Source of the DNA: Candidatus Binatia bacterium
GTDB lineage: Bacteria > Desulfobacterota > Binatia > UBA12015
NCBI GenBank assembly: GCA_029248525.1
Contig: JAQWJE010000049.1
Location: 799,836-863,835, forward strand
Direction: 5' to 3'
DNA length: 64,000 nucleotides
Position numbers and translations under genes: made by a program. Shown here piece by piece: positions 17,472 to 25,974 of the stretch. Under the pieces are notes generated by a model that had not been told where the DNA came from, made no database searches, and saw nothing but the letters and a program-made list of their open reading frames with translations. The first letter of the stretch is position 1; every line of letters starts with the position of its first letter.

Positions 17472-18455
17472 ATGGCGAAAGCGCGCACACGGCGGACTCT
17501 GATGGCCCTCGGTTTTTTGGGCCTGATCTTTTTCGGGGCGGCATGGTGGCTGCTGGGGATCCGACAGGCTCCGGTGCCGAAACTCGGCGGCGCTCTGACG
17601 AGCGAGAGTTTGTCGTGGGAATCCCGAGAGCGAACCTATCAGGTCTACCGCCCTTCACGAGTCCTGCGATCGCCGCCGATTGTTTTCGTGTTGCATGGCT
17701 CGATGGGTAATGGCGCGATGGCCCGAACGTCCATGGCGCACGATTTCGATCGGCTTGCTGACGAGGAGGGGTTTCTGGTCGTTTACCCGGATGGGTTTGA
17801 TGATCACTGGAATGGCTGCCGTGTCGCCGGACCCTATGCGGCCAATCAGCTGGATGTGGATGATGTCGGGTTCTTTCGCGCTATCGTTTCACGTCTGGTG
17901 ACGGAGGATGATGCCGATCCCGCGGCGGTTTTTGCAACCGGAATCTCCAACGGAGGGCATATGGCGATTCGACTGGCGCTGGAGGCCCCCGATCTGGTGC
18001 GGGGCGTGGCGCCGATCGTGGCGTCGATGCCAAGTGACGAGAACCTCGGCTGCGAGGACCGGGGCGCAGGCGTCGCGTTTCTTCTGATCAATGGAACCGA
18101 AGACCCCATGAATCCGTATGAGGGCGGCGATGTCGCACTTTTCGGATTGGTGGGAAATCGTGGCGGTGTCCGTTCCACGCCCGAGACGATTCAGATGTTT
18201 GCCCAACGCGCGGGCTATGCGGGGGAACCCGAGGTTTCGAATCTTCCGGATGCGGATCCTGACGACGGATCGCGGATCGTACAATACCAATGGGCTGAGG
18301 AGGGTCGGCCCGAGGTGATATTGCTCGCAATTTTCGGCGGCGGCCATTCGGTGCCTCATCCCGTCCAGCGCGGACCCCGGTTGCTGGGGCGTACGAATAC
18401 CGACATTCGCACCGCCGAGGTGGTCTGGGACTTCTTTTCGCGTAATCGAACATAG
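17472..18455 (+). CDS. PHB depolymerase/feruloyl-esterase-like hydrolase (LpqC family), membrane-anchored
   Basis: 327 residues. An N-terminal hydrophobic segment (about 10-28) acts as signal or anchor, so the enzyme sits in the periplasm. VFVLHGSMGNGAMA holds the oxyanion loop, Ser159 in TGISNGGHMA is the nucleophile, Asp211 in LINGTEDPMNPYEGG the acid and His292 in GGGHSVPHP the base. This set defines the LpqC/esterase PHB depolymerase family, which cleaves polyester or feruloyl esters. The substrate is not determinable. Confidence 0.88.
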   Translation: MAKARTRRTLMALGFLGLIFFGAAWWLLGIRQAPVPKLGGALTSESLSWESRERTYQVYRPSRVLRSPPIVFVLHGSMGNGAMARTSMAHDFDRLADEEGFLVVYPDGFDDHWNGCRVAGPYAANQLDVDDVGFFRAIVSRLVTEDDADPAAVFATGISNGGHMAIRLALEAPDLVRGVAPIVASMPSDENLGCEDRGAGVAFLLINGTEDPMNPYEGGDVALFGLVGNRGGVRSTPETIQMFAQRAGYAGEPEVSNLPDADPDDGSRIVQYQWAEEGRPEVILLAIFGGGHSVPHPVQRGPRLLGRTNTDIRTAEVVWDFFSRNRT

Positions 18456-18518
18456 CTCCTGTAAATCGGCTTATTTCTCGATCTTGCGGGCCTTTGAGGA
18501 GCGCGATAGCGTCCCTCC

Positions 18519-21500
18519 ATGTGCTTCTTGAGGTGCGTGTCGGTCGTATTGGCCCTACTCATCGGGAGCATTCCCGGCTTGGCGTCAGATCGTGTGGATT
18601 TTACCACTGACGTCCAGCCGATCCTGGCCCAGAACTGCTACGAGTGTCATGGCGATGCCTCACGCAAAGGCGGGCTGCGTCTGACAAATGCGGAAGACGC
18701 ATTCAGGCCCGGCGATTTTGGTATCCCGGTGATCAGCAGGGGTGATGCTCAGCTCAGCCCCTTGATGGACTTGCTGGTCGCTGAAGACCCGGATGAACGG
18801 ATGCCCCAAAAAGGGAACGCACTGACCGCGGCCGAGATCGATACAATTCGTCGATGGATCGATCAGGGTGCTGTCTGGCCTGCGGAAGCTGGTTTGTCGG
18901 GAACGCATTGGGCCTATCGAGCTCCCGAGCGCCCTCAAATCCCGGGAGGGGTCGACGCTCGAAGTGGCGCAGATGTTCTGGATGCTTTTGTCCAAAGCCG
19001 CCTGGTCCGCGAAGGGCTTTCTTCCGCCGGTCGTGGACGTCCGGAGTCTCTAGTCCGTCGGCTGCATTTCGATCTGATCGGTTTGCCGCCGGAGCCCGCC
19101 ACGGTTCGCGCTTTCGCTGCGGATCCTTCGGAAGCCGCGTGGGTGGCTCTCGTGGATCGGCTACTGGCCAGCCCCCAATTTGGTGAACATTGGGCAACAC
19201 AATGGTTGGACCTGGCGCGCTATGCCGATTCGACCGGGTTCATGGCTGAGCGAGTCATCTCCAATTGGCTCTACCGTGATTGGGTGGTGGATGCGATCAA
19301 CCGGGACCTCCCTTTCGATCAATTCTCGATCGAGCAATTAGCCGGCGATCTGCTTGAGGATCCCACCGTTTCCCAGCGCATCGCGACCGGTTTCCATCGC
19401 TCGGCGCCCCTGAATCTCGAAGCCGGAGTGCGCGAGGAAGAGGCCCGGGTCCAACAAGTCCTCGATAACGTGAATACAACCGGTACGGTCTGGATGGCTT
19501 CGACGGTCGCCTGTGCCCAATGTCACGACCATAAATTCGACCCGATCACTCAGGAGGAATATTTCCAGCTCTATTCATTTTTCAATGGAGCCAGAGCCGG
19601 GGTGCGCAGCAAGGATGGCACAGGTGGGGTGGCTCTGATGCCAGGGGGAGCTCATCTCCTTCTGGCTGCACCGGGCAGCGAGGTGGTCCACGAGCAAGCC
19701 TGGCGGGAATTCCGTCTGGGTTTTGAAGCCCTCGATATTTCCGGGGGCACTCGATTTACGGGGTCGCCCGCGCTGGCAGCGAAGTTGGCAGAGTTCCGGC
19801 GGACTGGAGACTCCTGGCAATTCCGGAACCAGTTGCTCGTGGTGTCGAGTGAAGCGGCCTTGGCGGAGCTCACGCGCCGCCGGGATGCTGATTGGTTCGA
19901 GACCTGGCTGTCGCATGTTGCCCCTCGAATCGATGCGATGGAGAACTCCTATGCCGATCTGCAAGTTTCGAGCGAAGCCGCCGATGCCGCTGTGGGGAAG
20001 GGTGCGGCCGCGGCTGTCTCTTGCGTAAAGGTCGTCGGGGAACCGGAGACTCTTACCGACGCGGGCTTCGATCTCGTTTTTCCGGCGGGTACGTGGACAG
20101 CCATTCGCATGGAGATAAACCCTCCGCGCAAGCGCCCGGGATCGCTTCTGCTCGCAGAGGTGTCACTGGAGTTGCCCGAAGAACCCGGGCGTTCGCTGCT
20201 GGGCCGGGCCAGAGTTTCTGCTCCCGCTGCTCGCCACCTGAACCCTGCGGTCCTTATCGATGGCAACCCGTCGACCCATTGGCGCGTGAAGAGTTGGAAG
20301 GCGTGGCAAGAACCTAGCATCATGCTGAGTCTGGCAGAACCGCTTACCACCCGCGCCGGGGAGACACTCTCGTTGCGTTGGGGCTTTCGAGCCCTCCGTC
20401 CGGCCGAGCAGCATCAGATCTGTTTTTCTGCGACCGACGCTGCAGCAGATCTTCTGGTCCTGAGTGAATCTAACCGCGAGGCACTCAGCGAGGGTAAATG
20501 GCGCTCTTTGAACCAGGACCAGAAGAGACGGGTGCAAGCAGAGGTGGCGGTCACTCATTTCCCACGACTGGCTGCCCTTCTGGCAAAAGCGGAACGCCAA
20601 GTGGCCAGGGCCCCTAAATTCGGCAAGGCGCTGGTGATGGAGGAATCTGAGGACGTCCGCGTCGCGCGAATCTTTGAGCGAGGAGATCCTCATATCCTCG
20701 GAGCAGAGGTGATCTCTGACACGCCCGCCAGCTTGCATCCCTTCCCTCCAGACGCCCCGCGTAACCGACTGGGTTTTGCTCGTTGGTTGGTTGCCGAGGA
20801 GAACCCGCTCGCCGCAAGGGTCGCCGTGAACCGCTGGTGGGGCCAGATATTCGGCGCGCCGATTGTGTCCACACCCGAGGACTTCGGTATTCGGGGGGCC
20901 CGCCCCACGCATCCGGAGCTTCTGGATTGGTTGGCAATTGAATTGGTCGCGTCGAATTGGAGTCGCAAGGAGATGATTCGTCAGATGGTGCTCTCCGAGA
21001 CCTATCGCCGATCGCTGCAGCCGGCGTTCCCGGAGGTTCTGGAGAGGGATCCCGAGAACAGGTTTTTGGCCCGCAGCAGCCACCGCCGACTCTCTGCCGA
21101 GGCCATTCGGGATAATGCACTGAAAATCAGCGGTTTGCTTGTAGCGACCGTGGGTGGTCCCGCGGTTTATCCGCCGCAGCCCCGAGGGGTTGTCTTGCGC
21201 AACGGGCTTGTTTTCGAGCCCTATATCCCCTCGCTCGGTGCGGATGTGTACCGACGCGGCCTCTACACCGCATGGCGAAGAAGCGCGCCTCCGCCCAATG
21301 CGATGACCTTCGGGGCGAGCGAGCGCACGGCCTGTCGGATGACGCGCAGCGAGATGAACACCCCCTTGCAGGCGCTGGTCCTTTTGAATGACGATGTTTT
21401 CTCGGAGGCTGCATTGGCATTTGCCGAACGCATTCTGGATGAGACCCCGGGTGAAAGCGATGCTGATCGATTGGAGTTCTCGTTCTTTGCCGCGCTTTCG

Positions 21501-21710
21501 CGTGCCCCCGACGAGAGGGAGCGTGAGACGCTCCTCGATTTTCTCGAGCAGCGTCGGCTGCAACTGACGGCATCTCCGGGCGAGGCCGAAGCTCTTCTGA
21601 AGCAACCCCGTCGCCCGCGACGGGACGATCTTCCGGTCACCGAGCTGGCCAGCTGGTTTGGTGTCGCGCGTGTTCTGCTGAATTTGGACGAGGTGATTCA
21701 TCGTGGGTGA
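18519..21710 (+). CDS. PSD1 and planctomycete-type cytochrome c domain protein (DUF1549/DUF1553)
   Basis: 1063 residues. After a signal peptide (1-22) comes a planctomycete-type cytochrome c domain with CYECH (40-44). Then a DUF1549 segment (QWLDLARYADSTGF and, further on, ACAQCHDHKFDPI), a beta-sandwich insert about 490-640, and DUF1553 (NRLGFARWLVAEENPLAARVAVNRWW onward, ending around 1055). Such proteins are periplasmic or surface haem proteins paired with DUF1501 proteins; their biochemical role is unproven, with polysaccharide breakdown often proposed. The start is GC-poor in RBS but homologous sequence begins here. It overlaps the downstream DUF1501 gene by 8 bp. Confidence 0.92.
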   Translation: MCFLRCVSVVLALLIGSIPGLASDRVDFTTDVQPILAQNCYECHGDASRKGGLRLTNAEDAFRPGDFGIPVISRGDAQLSPLMDLLVAEDPDERMPQKGNALTAAEIDTIRRWIDQGAVWPAEAGLSGTHWAYRAPERPQIPGGVDARSGADVLDAFVQSRLVREGLSSAGRGRPESLVRRLHFDLIGLPPEPATVRAFAADPSEAAWVALVDRLLASPQFGEHWATQWLDLARYADSTGFMAERVISNWLYRDWVVDAINRDLPFDQFSIEQLAGDLLEDPTVSQRIATGFHRSAPLNLEAGVREEEARVQQVLDNVNTTGTVWMASTVACAQCHDHKFDPITQEEYFQLYSFFNGARAGVRSKDGTGGVALMPGGAHLLLAAPGSEVVHEQAWREFRLGFEALDISGGTRFTGSPALAAKLAEFRRTGDSWQFRNQLLVVSSEAALAELTRRRDADWFETWLSHVAPRIDAMENSYADLQVSSEAADAAVGKGAAAAVSCVKVVGEPETLTDAGFDLVFPAGTWTAIRMEINPPRKRPGSLLLAEVSLELPEEPGRSLLGRARVSAPAARHLNPAVLIDGNPSTHWRVKSWKAWQEPSIMLSLAEPLTTRAGETLSLRWGFRALRPAEQHQICFSATDAAADLLVLSESNREALSEGKWRSLNQDQKRRVQAEVAVTHFPRLAALLAKAERQVARAPKFGKALVMEESEDVRVARIFERGDPHILGAEVISDTPASLHPFPPDAPRNRLGFARWLVAEENPLAARVAVNRWWGQIFGAPIVSTPEDFGIRGARPTHPELLDWLAIELVASNWSRKEMIRQMVLSETYRRSLQPAFPEVLERDPENRFLARSSHRRLSAEAIRDNALKISGLLVATVGGPAVYPPQPRGVVLRNGLVFEPYIPSLGADVYRRGLYTAWRRSAPPPNAMTFGASERTACRMTRSEMNTPLQALVLLNDDVFSEAALAFAERILDETPGESDADRLEFSFFAALSRAPDERERETLLDFLEQRRLQLTASPGEAEALLKQPRRPRRDDLPVTELASWFGVARVLLNLDEVIHRG

Positions 21711-23121
21711 ACGCAAGCCGGAATCCGGGCAGAAGGCCGCTGGCCTGGCCACGCGGCGCGAGGTTTTGGGCGGTGGGCTCGGACTGGCAGGCCTTCTGGC
21801 GGCAGGTCGCTGGCCGCAGGTGGCCACAGCGGGCATCCGCCCGCCGGCTCGGGCCAAGAATATTATCTATATCTTTCTCGCCGGGGGCATGTCCCAGCTG
21901 GACACCTTCGATCCCAAGCCCGAGTTGGCTCGCCTGGATGGGCAGCTCTGCCCCGATGAGCTCTATGAGGGTAAACGCCTGGCGTTTATTCGGTCGCATC
22001 CCAAGATTCTCGGCTCTCCCTATACGTTCAAAAAGCATGGTCAGTCGGGTGCTGAAGTTTCCGAACTCATGCCGCACCTGGCCGAGGTCGTCGATGATCT
22101 GACGTTCATCAAGTCGATGCATTGCGACGAGTTCAACCACGGCCCGGCACAGCTGCAGCTTGCGACCGGGGTCGGGCGGTTCGGGCGACCAAGTCTGGGG
22201 GCCTGGCTGGATTACGCAATCGGTTCCGAGAATCAGGATCTTCCCGGGTTCGTAAACCTGCTCGGCTCCGTTGACGTTCCGGCCGCGGCCGGCGCACTCT
22301 GGGGTTCGGGGATGTTGCCGGGCAAGCATCAGGGGGTTCGATTTGCCTCGCCCTGGTCGCCTGTATTCTATCTGCGAAATCCATCTGGTGTTTCCGAGAC
22401 GATGCAGCAGCAGGATGTTGCGACCGTGAATGCACTCAACGAGATTGCCTTTGCGCGGGGGGGGAACCCGGAGACGGCGACCCGGATGGCTCAATATGAC
22501 CTCGCCCTGCGGATGCAGAAAGCACTTCCGGAGGCTGCGGATCTAAGCCAGGAGTCACAAGCGACGAAGGCGGACTACGGTGTTCGCCTCAACCCGACTT
22601 CCTTCGCTACCCAATGCCTTCTGGCACGGCGACTGGTCGAGCGCGACGTGCGGATGGTTCAGGTGATCAATTCCGGGTGGGATCACCACTCCAACATTTT
22701 CAGGTTTATCAAGCCCTCATCGCGCAAAGTCGATCGGCCCATTGCTGCTCTGATCCGCGATTTGAAGCAGCGTGGTCTGCTGGATGAGACGCTTGTGGTT
22801 TGTGCCACCGAGTTCGGCAGGACGCCGATCGCTCAGGGGATTGGCCTGGGCGGAGAGAAGGCGATCCCCGGACGAGATCATCAACGAGATGCATTTACCG
22901 TGTGGATGGCCGGTGCCGGGCTCAAGCCTGGCATGACCTATGGAAAGACCGATGAACTCGGACATCAAGTCGTCGAGAACCCGGTACACGTCCACGATCT
23001 GAACGCGACGATCCTGCATCTGATGGGGCTGGATCACGAGCAGGTGACCTTCCGCTACGAGGGCCGCGACCACCGGCTCACCGACGTGCATGGACATGTG
23101 GTGCGCGACATTCTGGCGTGA
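21703..23121 (+). CDS. DUF1501 domain protein with Tat-like signal
   Basis: 472 residues from GTG 21703, overlapping the preceding stop by 8 bp. A twin-arginine-like leader (ATRREVLGGGLGLAGLLAAG) is followed by the DUF1501 hallmarks IYIFLAGGMSQLDTFDPKPEL, INSGWDHHSNIF, VVCATEFGRTP and GRDHQRDAFTVWMAGAG. The fold belongs to the sulfatase/alkaline phosphatase superfamily. It is nearly always the partner of DUF1549/DUF1553 proteins, and both should be exported together. Molecular function is unknown. Confidence 0.92.
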   Translation: MGERKPESGQKAAGLATRREVLGGGLGLAGLLAAGRWPQVATAGIRPPARAKNIIYIFLAGGMSQLDTFDPKPELARLDGQLCPDELYEGKRLAFIRSHPKILGSPYTFKKHGQSGAEVSELMPHLAEVVDDLTFIKSMHCDEFNHGPAQLQLATGVGRFGRPSLGAWLDYAIGSENQDLPGFVNLLGSVDVPAAAGALWGSGMLPGKHQGVRFASPWSPVFYLRNPSGVSETMQQQDVATVNALNEIAFARGGNPETATRMAQYDLALRMQKALPEAADLSQESQATKADYGVRLNPTSFATQCLLARRLVERDVRMVQVINSGWDHHSNIFRFIKPSSRKVDRPIAALIRDLKQRGLLDETLVVCATEFGRTPIAQGIGLGGEKAIPGRDHQRDAFTVWMAGAGLKPGMTYGKTDELGHQVVENPVHVHDLNATILHLMGLDHEQVTFRYEGRDHRLTDVHGHVVRDILA

Positions 23122-23199
23122 GCGTATAGCATCCCTGCGGCACGGCGGCCACGGAGTGCGACATCAAGGCGGTGCCATGGCAGGGGGGCGCTCTTCGAC

Positions 23200-24162
23200 C
23201 TACATCAGAGCATCGAAGATCGATCGACCCACATCGACCGGAATGGCCTCGGGGTAGACCGCAGCAATGGCCATGGCTTGCTCGGGATTGTCGAGGTCCT
23301 CGAGGTCCAGTCGCAGCGACGAGCCCTTGGCAGCCAGATCGTCGGCAAAGATCCGGGCCACTTGCTCCAGAGACAACGGATTGGCTTGCCGTTGTTCCTG
23401 CTCTTGCTGGTCGCGATAGATATGAGCCTTCCACAGAACGCTGATACGGAAATCCTCCAGAGGCGCGCGGTAGGCAATCTTGCCGTGATCCCGCACGGCC
23501 CAATCACCGGATTCGTCGTCTTCCGGAGCCAGTTCGGCACTAGCGCTGACCAGACGCGTGCCCTGATCAAAGGGGCCGACCGGCTCGACCTGATGGAACA
23601 TGCCGTGGTTGTCGCCGAGCAGGGCGGTGTTGGTCATGTTCTCGCAATGGCGCTGGGGCGGGGACGCAGGCCCGTCAGGCCAGTAGAGCAGGCCGCCGCC
23701 ATCCACATCATTCATCCACCAGATCGAGGTCGCCTGCCGGATCGTCCAGTCCTCGAAAAGCCCCGACCACAGCATCGTGCGCAGCAGCCACATGGGGGTG
23801 TTGGTGCGATCGCGTCCCTCGAACAGGGGGTTGTCGGTATGCGCCGGGCCGCTCTCGGCCAGACACGCCATGAGATTCACATAGAGCGTATGCGGGATGA
23901 CCACTTCGGCCTCATAGAACTCGCGCGCGGCCGCGGTCACTTCTTCGTGCAGCATGAAGAGGTCGGCTCCCGGAACCGCGATATCACCGTGCACCCAATC
24001 GTTCTGAAACCACATGGGGCTGGTCGGTTCCTGCTGTCCCTGTTGCGGGCGGAACCAACCGCCCAGGGGCGTGTATGGCGCGTTCTGGCGCAGCAGCTCG
24101 TGCACCTGCGGGGTGTCCGCGATGACATCCGAGAGCATGATGGGTGGCTTGGCGTAATGCAT
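23200..24162 (-). CDS. Conserved hypothetical protein, putative 2OG-Fe(II) dioxygenase fold
   Basis: 320 residues from ATG 24162, which has GGAG a few bases upstream; an upstream in-frame start at 24276 would translate a tandem repeat and is unlikely. The central part contains GPAHTDNPLFEG, about 80 residues later GMFHQVEPV, then TRLVSAS. This HxD...H...R order and spacing matches prolyl-hydroxylase-like 2OG-Fe(II) enzymes. DVDGGGLLYWPDGP fits the jelly-roll core. No name was recognised; the assignment is inference from the metal-ligand pattern. It precedes no obvious operon partner, though an SDR gene lies 86 bp upstream on the same strand. Confidence 0.6.
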   Translation of the reverse strand: MHYAKPPIMLSDVIADTPQVHELLRQNAPYTPLGGWFRPQQGQQEPTSPMWFQNDWVHGDIAVPGADLFMLHEEVTAAAREFYEAEVVIPHTLYVNLMACLAESGPAHTDNPLFEGRDRTNTPMWLLRTMLWSGLFEDWTIRQATSIWWMNDVDGGGLLYWPDGPASPPQRHCENMTNTALLGDNHGMFHQVEPVGPFDQGTRLVSASAELAPEDDESGDWAVRDHGKIAYRAPLEDFRISVLWKAHIYRDQQEQEQRQANPLSLEQVARIFADDLAAKGSSLRLDLEDLDNPEQAMAIAAVYPEAIPVDVGRSIFDALM

Positions 24163-24171
24163 GAGTGCTCC

Positions 24172-24213
24172 GATCTTTTTGTTCTGATCTTTTTGTTCTG
24201 ATCTTCCTGTTTC
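24172..24213. repeat. Three tandem 14-bp units in a 5' leader
   Basis: Two perfect copies of GATCTTTTTGTTCT (24172-24185, 24186-24199) and one degenerate copy GATCTTCCTGTTTC (24200-24213). They lie 10-51 nt upstream of the start codon of the minus-strand oxygenase-like gene, between it and the SDR gene, overlapping its likely leader. Confidence 0.85.
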
Positions 24214-24247
24214 GATCGACTTGTCCGGATTTTTTCCGGCTCCTTGC

Positions 24248-25012
24248 CTAATGGTTCCACCAGGGCCGGTCGCCAAACGAGCGCAGGTCCATTTCGTGGG
24301 TCCAGGTCGAGCGATGCTGTTGGGAGAGATGCCAATAGGATTCAGCGATCTTCTCGGGCAGCATCAGGCCGTCGTGTTCGCGGCCGCGGGTAGCGCGCAG
24401 TTGCTCGAACATCTCGGGGCCGAGCATCTTGCCGAGTGTGTCCGGCGCATCGACCGCGCCGTCCAGAATCACGTGCGCCACATGAATTCCCTTGGGTCCG
24501 AACTCGGCATTGAGCGATTGGCAAAGCATCCGGCGTCCCCCCATGGCGGCGGCATGGGCGTGTTGTCCGGCGTTCCCGCGCACAGCGGCTGTTGCGGACG
24601 AGACCAGCAGGGTCCCCTTGCCGCGTTCTTCCATCAGCGGGCACACAGCCGAGGCCACCCGGTACAGACCGAAAGTGGCCAGTCGCCAGCACGTCTCGAA
24701 TGATTTGGCCGGCGTCTCGGCCAACGACCGGTCGCCGATCTGGGCGCCGAGGTTGTAGAGCACAACTTCAATCGGGCCAGTCTCCTGCTCGGTCTGCTCG
24801 ATCAATTCTTCCAGAGCGCCGTCTTTGGCCGCATTGAGCAACCGGCCGGACGCCGCAAAGCCTGCGTCGTGGATCTCGCCCACCATCCGGTCGAGGCCAT
24901 CCTGATCCTGTCGGCGACACAGCACGCTATGGTAGCCACTGGCGGCAAAGCGCTTCCCGACGGTACCGCCGATGCCGGCGCCGGCTCCGATAATCAGACA
25001 GACTGGTTTCAT
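24248..25012 (-). CDS. Atypical SDR family protein lacking the catalytic Tyr/Lys
   Basis: 254 residues. An SDR Rossmann fold is evident from LIIGAGAGIGGTVGKRFA (5-22) and YNLGAQIGD (the NNAG-equivalent, about 86). SSATAAVRG precedes the place where YxxxK is expected, but the segment reads QHAHAAAMGGRR, without Tyr or Lys. GIHVAHVILDGAVDAP and the C-terminal QQHRSTWTHEMDLR are hallmarks of a sub-family shared with the divergent neighbour. Either catalysis differs or the protein binds nucleotide without dehydrogenase activity. Confidence 0.8.
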   Translation of the reverse strand: MKPVCLIIGAGAGIGGTVGKRFAASGYHSVLCRRQDQDGLDRMVGEIHDAGFAASGRLLNAAKDGALEELIEQTEQETGPIEVVLYNLGAQIGDRSLAETPAKSFETCWRLATFGLYRVASAVCPLMEERGKGTLLVSSATAAVRGNAGQHAHAAAMGGRRMLCQSLNAEFGPKGIHVAHVILDGAVDAPDTLGKMLGPEMFEQLRATRGREHDGLMLPEKIAESYWHLSQQHRSTWTHEMDLRSFGDRPWWNH

Positions 25013-25102
25013 TTCGATTGCTCTCCCGGTTTGTTTACATGACCTTAGTCCGGCAATCCGGTCGGCGGCAAGTCATGCGGTACCGCAAGTGCTGTCGTCC
25101 GG

Positions 25103-25118
25103 GTGTCCGGGTGTCCGG
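25103..25118. repeat. Two tandem 8-bp units GTGTCCGG with flanking partial copies
   Basis: GTGTCCGG occurs at 25103-25110 and 25111-25118, preceded by GTCGTCCGG and followed by GGTTCCG, in the region between two divergent SDR genes. Confidence 0.7.
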
Positions 25119-25145
25119 GGTTCCGAGAGGCCGGTGGGCGGTGGC

Positions 25146-25193
25146 CAGTGATTCAGTAATTCAGTGGTCCAGTAGTCCAGTAATCCAGTGACT
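25146..25193. repeat. Six tandem 8-bp units (CAGTRRTY-type) upstream of an SDR gene
   Basis: Six contiguous octamers read CAGTGATT, CAGTAATT, CAGTGGTC, CAGTAGTC, CAGTAATC, CAGTGACT. They end just before CAGGAGAGGAAG, the ribosome-binding region of the SDR starting at 25213. The number of units could affect promoter or leader spacing; this is inference. Confidence 0.85.
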
Positions 25194-25212
25194 CAGGAGA
25201 GGAAGAGCGAAG

Positions 25213-25962
25213 ATGAGCCAGGAAGTCGCATTGATCGTAGGCGGTGGCGGGGGCGTGAGCGCCAGTTGCGCCCGTTTGTTTGCCAGCGAAGGCATGCAGG
25301 TGGCGGTAGCCGCACGAACCCCCGACAAACCGGCCCTGCAGACTCTGGCGGCCGACCATGGGGCTCGCATCTACCAATGTGATGCTGCCGAACCGTCCTC
25401 GGTAGCGCAGTTGTTCACCGAGGTGGCAGCCGACCTCGGCACGCCCCGGTTGGTGGTGCATAATATTGACGGGCGCACCGGGGACATCTTCCGCAAGAAA
25501 ATTACCGAGGTCGACCCCGAGCGCTTCTTCGAGGTCCTGCGCAACTCGACCTACAGCGCCTTTCTGGTTGCACAGAAGGCAGCCGAGGCAATCCTCACGC
25601 TGGAGCCGGATGCTCTGGGCGCGCGCGGCACGATCATCTTCACCAACGCCAGTGCGGCCTTCAAAGGCTATCCGCTAAGCGGCGCCTTTGCGGCATCCTG
25701 CCATGCCAAATCCGGTCTGGCGCAGAGCATGGCGCGCGAGCTCATGCCCCAGGGCGTTCATGTGGCGCACGTGCCGATCGATGCTGCCATCGGCGTACGT
25801 CAGGAAGACGGCAGCCGCGGCCATTGGTTGGCCGGACCCGATACCAACGACAATATGGCCGATCCGGATGCGATTGCGACGGTCTACCTGCAGCTGCACC
25901 GCCAGCATCGATCCACCTGGGCGCATGAAGTCGTGCTGCGGCCATGGGTCGAGAACTGGTAG
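25213..25962 (+). CDS. Atypical SDR family protein, Phe in place of catalytic Tyr
   Basis: 249 residues with SDR motifs ALIVGGGGGVSASCARLFA (6-24) and VVHNIDGRTGD. SerX12 is near TNASAAF, but the active-site Tyr position reads FAASCHAKSG, with Phe or a shifted Lys. MARELMPQGVHVAHVPIDAAIG and HRQHRSTWAHEVVLRPW match the divergent SDR, showing the two are paralogues. AGGAGAGGAAG lies 5-15 bp upstream of the ATG. Function unknown. Confidence 0.82.
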   Translation: MSQEVALIVGGGGGVSASCARLFASEGMQVAVAARTPDKPALQTLAADHGARIYQCDAAEPSSVAQLFTEVAADLGTPRLVVHNIDGRTGDIFRKKITEVDPERFFEVLRNSTYSAFLVAQKAAEAILTLEPDALGARGTIIFTNASAAFKGYPLSGAFAASCHAKSGLAQSMARELMPQGVHVAHVPIDAAIGVRQEDGSRGHWLAGPDTNDNMADPDAIATVYLQLHRQHRSTWAHEVVLRPWVENW

Positions 25963-25974
25963 CCTCCGGCAGGC

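Noticed and set aside
20163-21857. 564-codon minus-strand ORF over the DUF1553 gene
   Set aside because: Shadow frame without recognisable domain; the plus-strand gene is certain.
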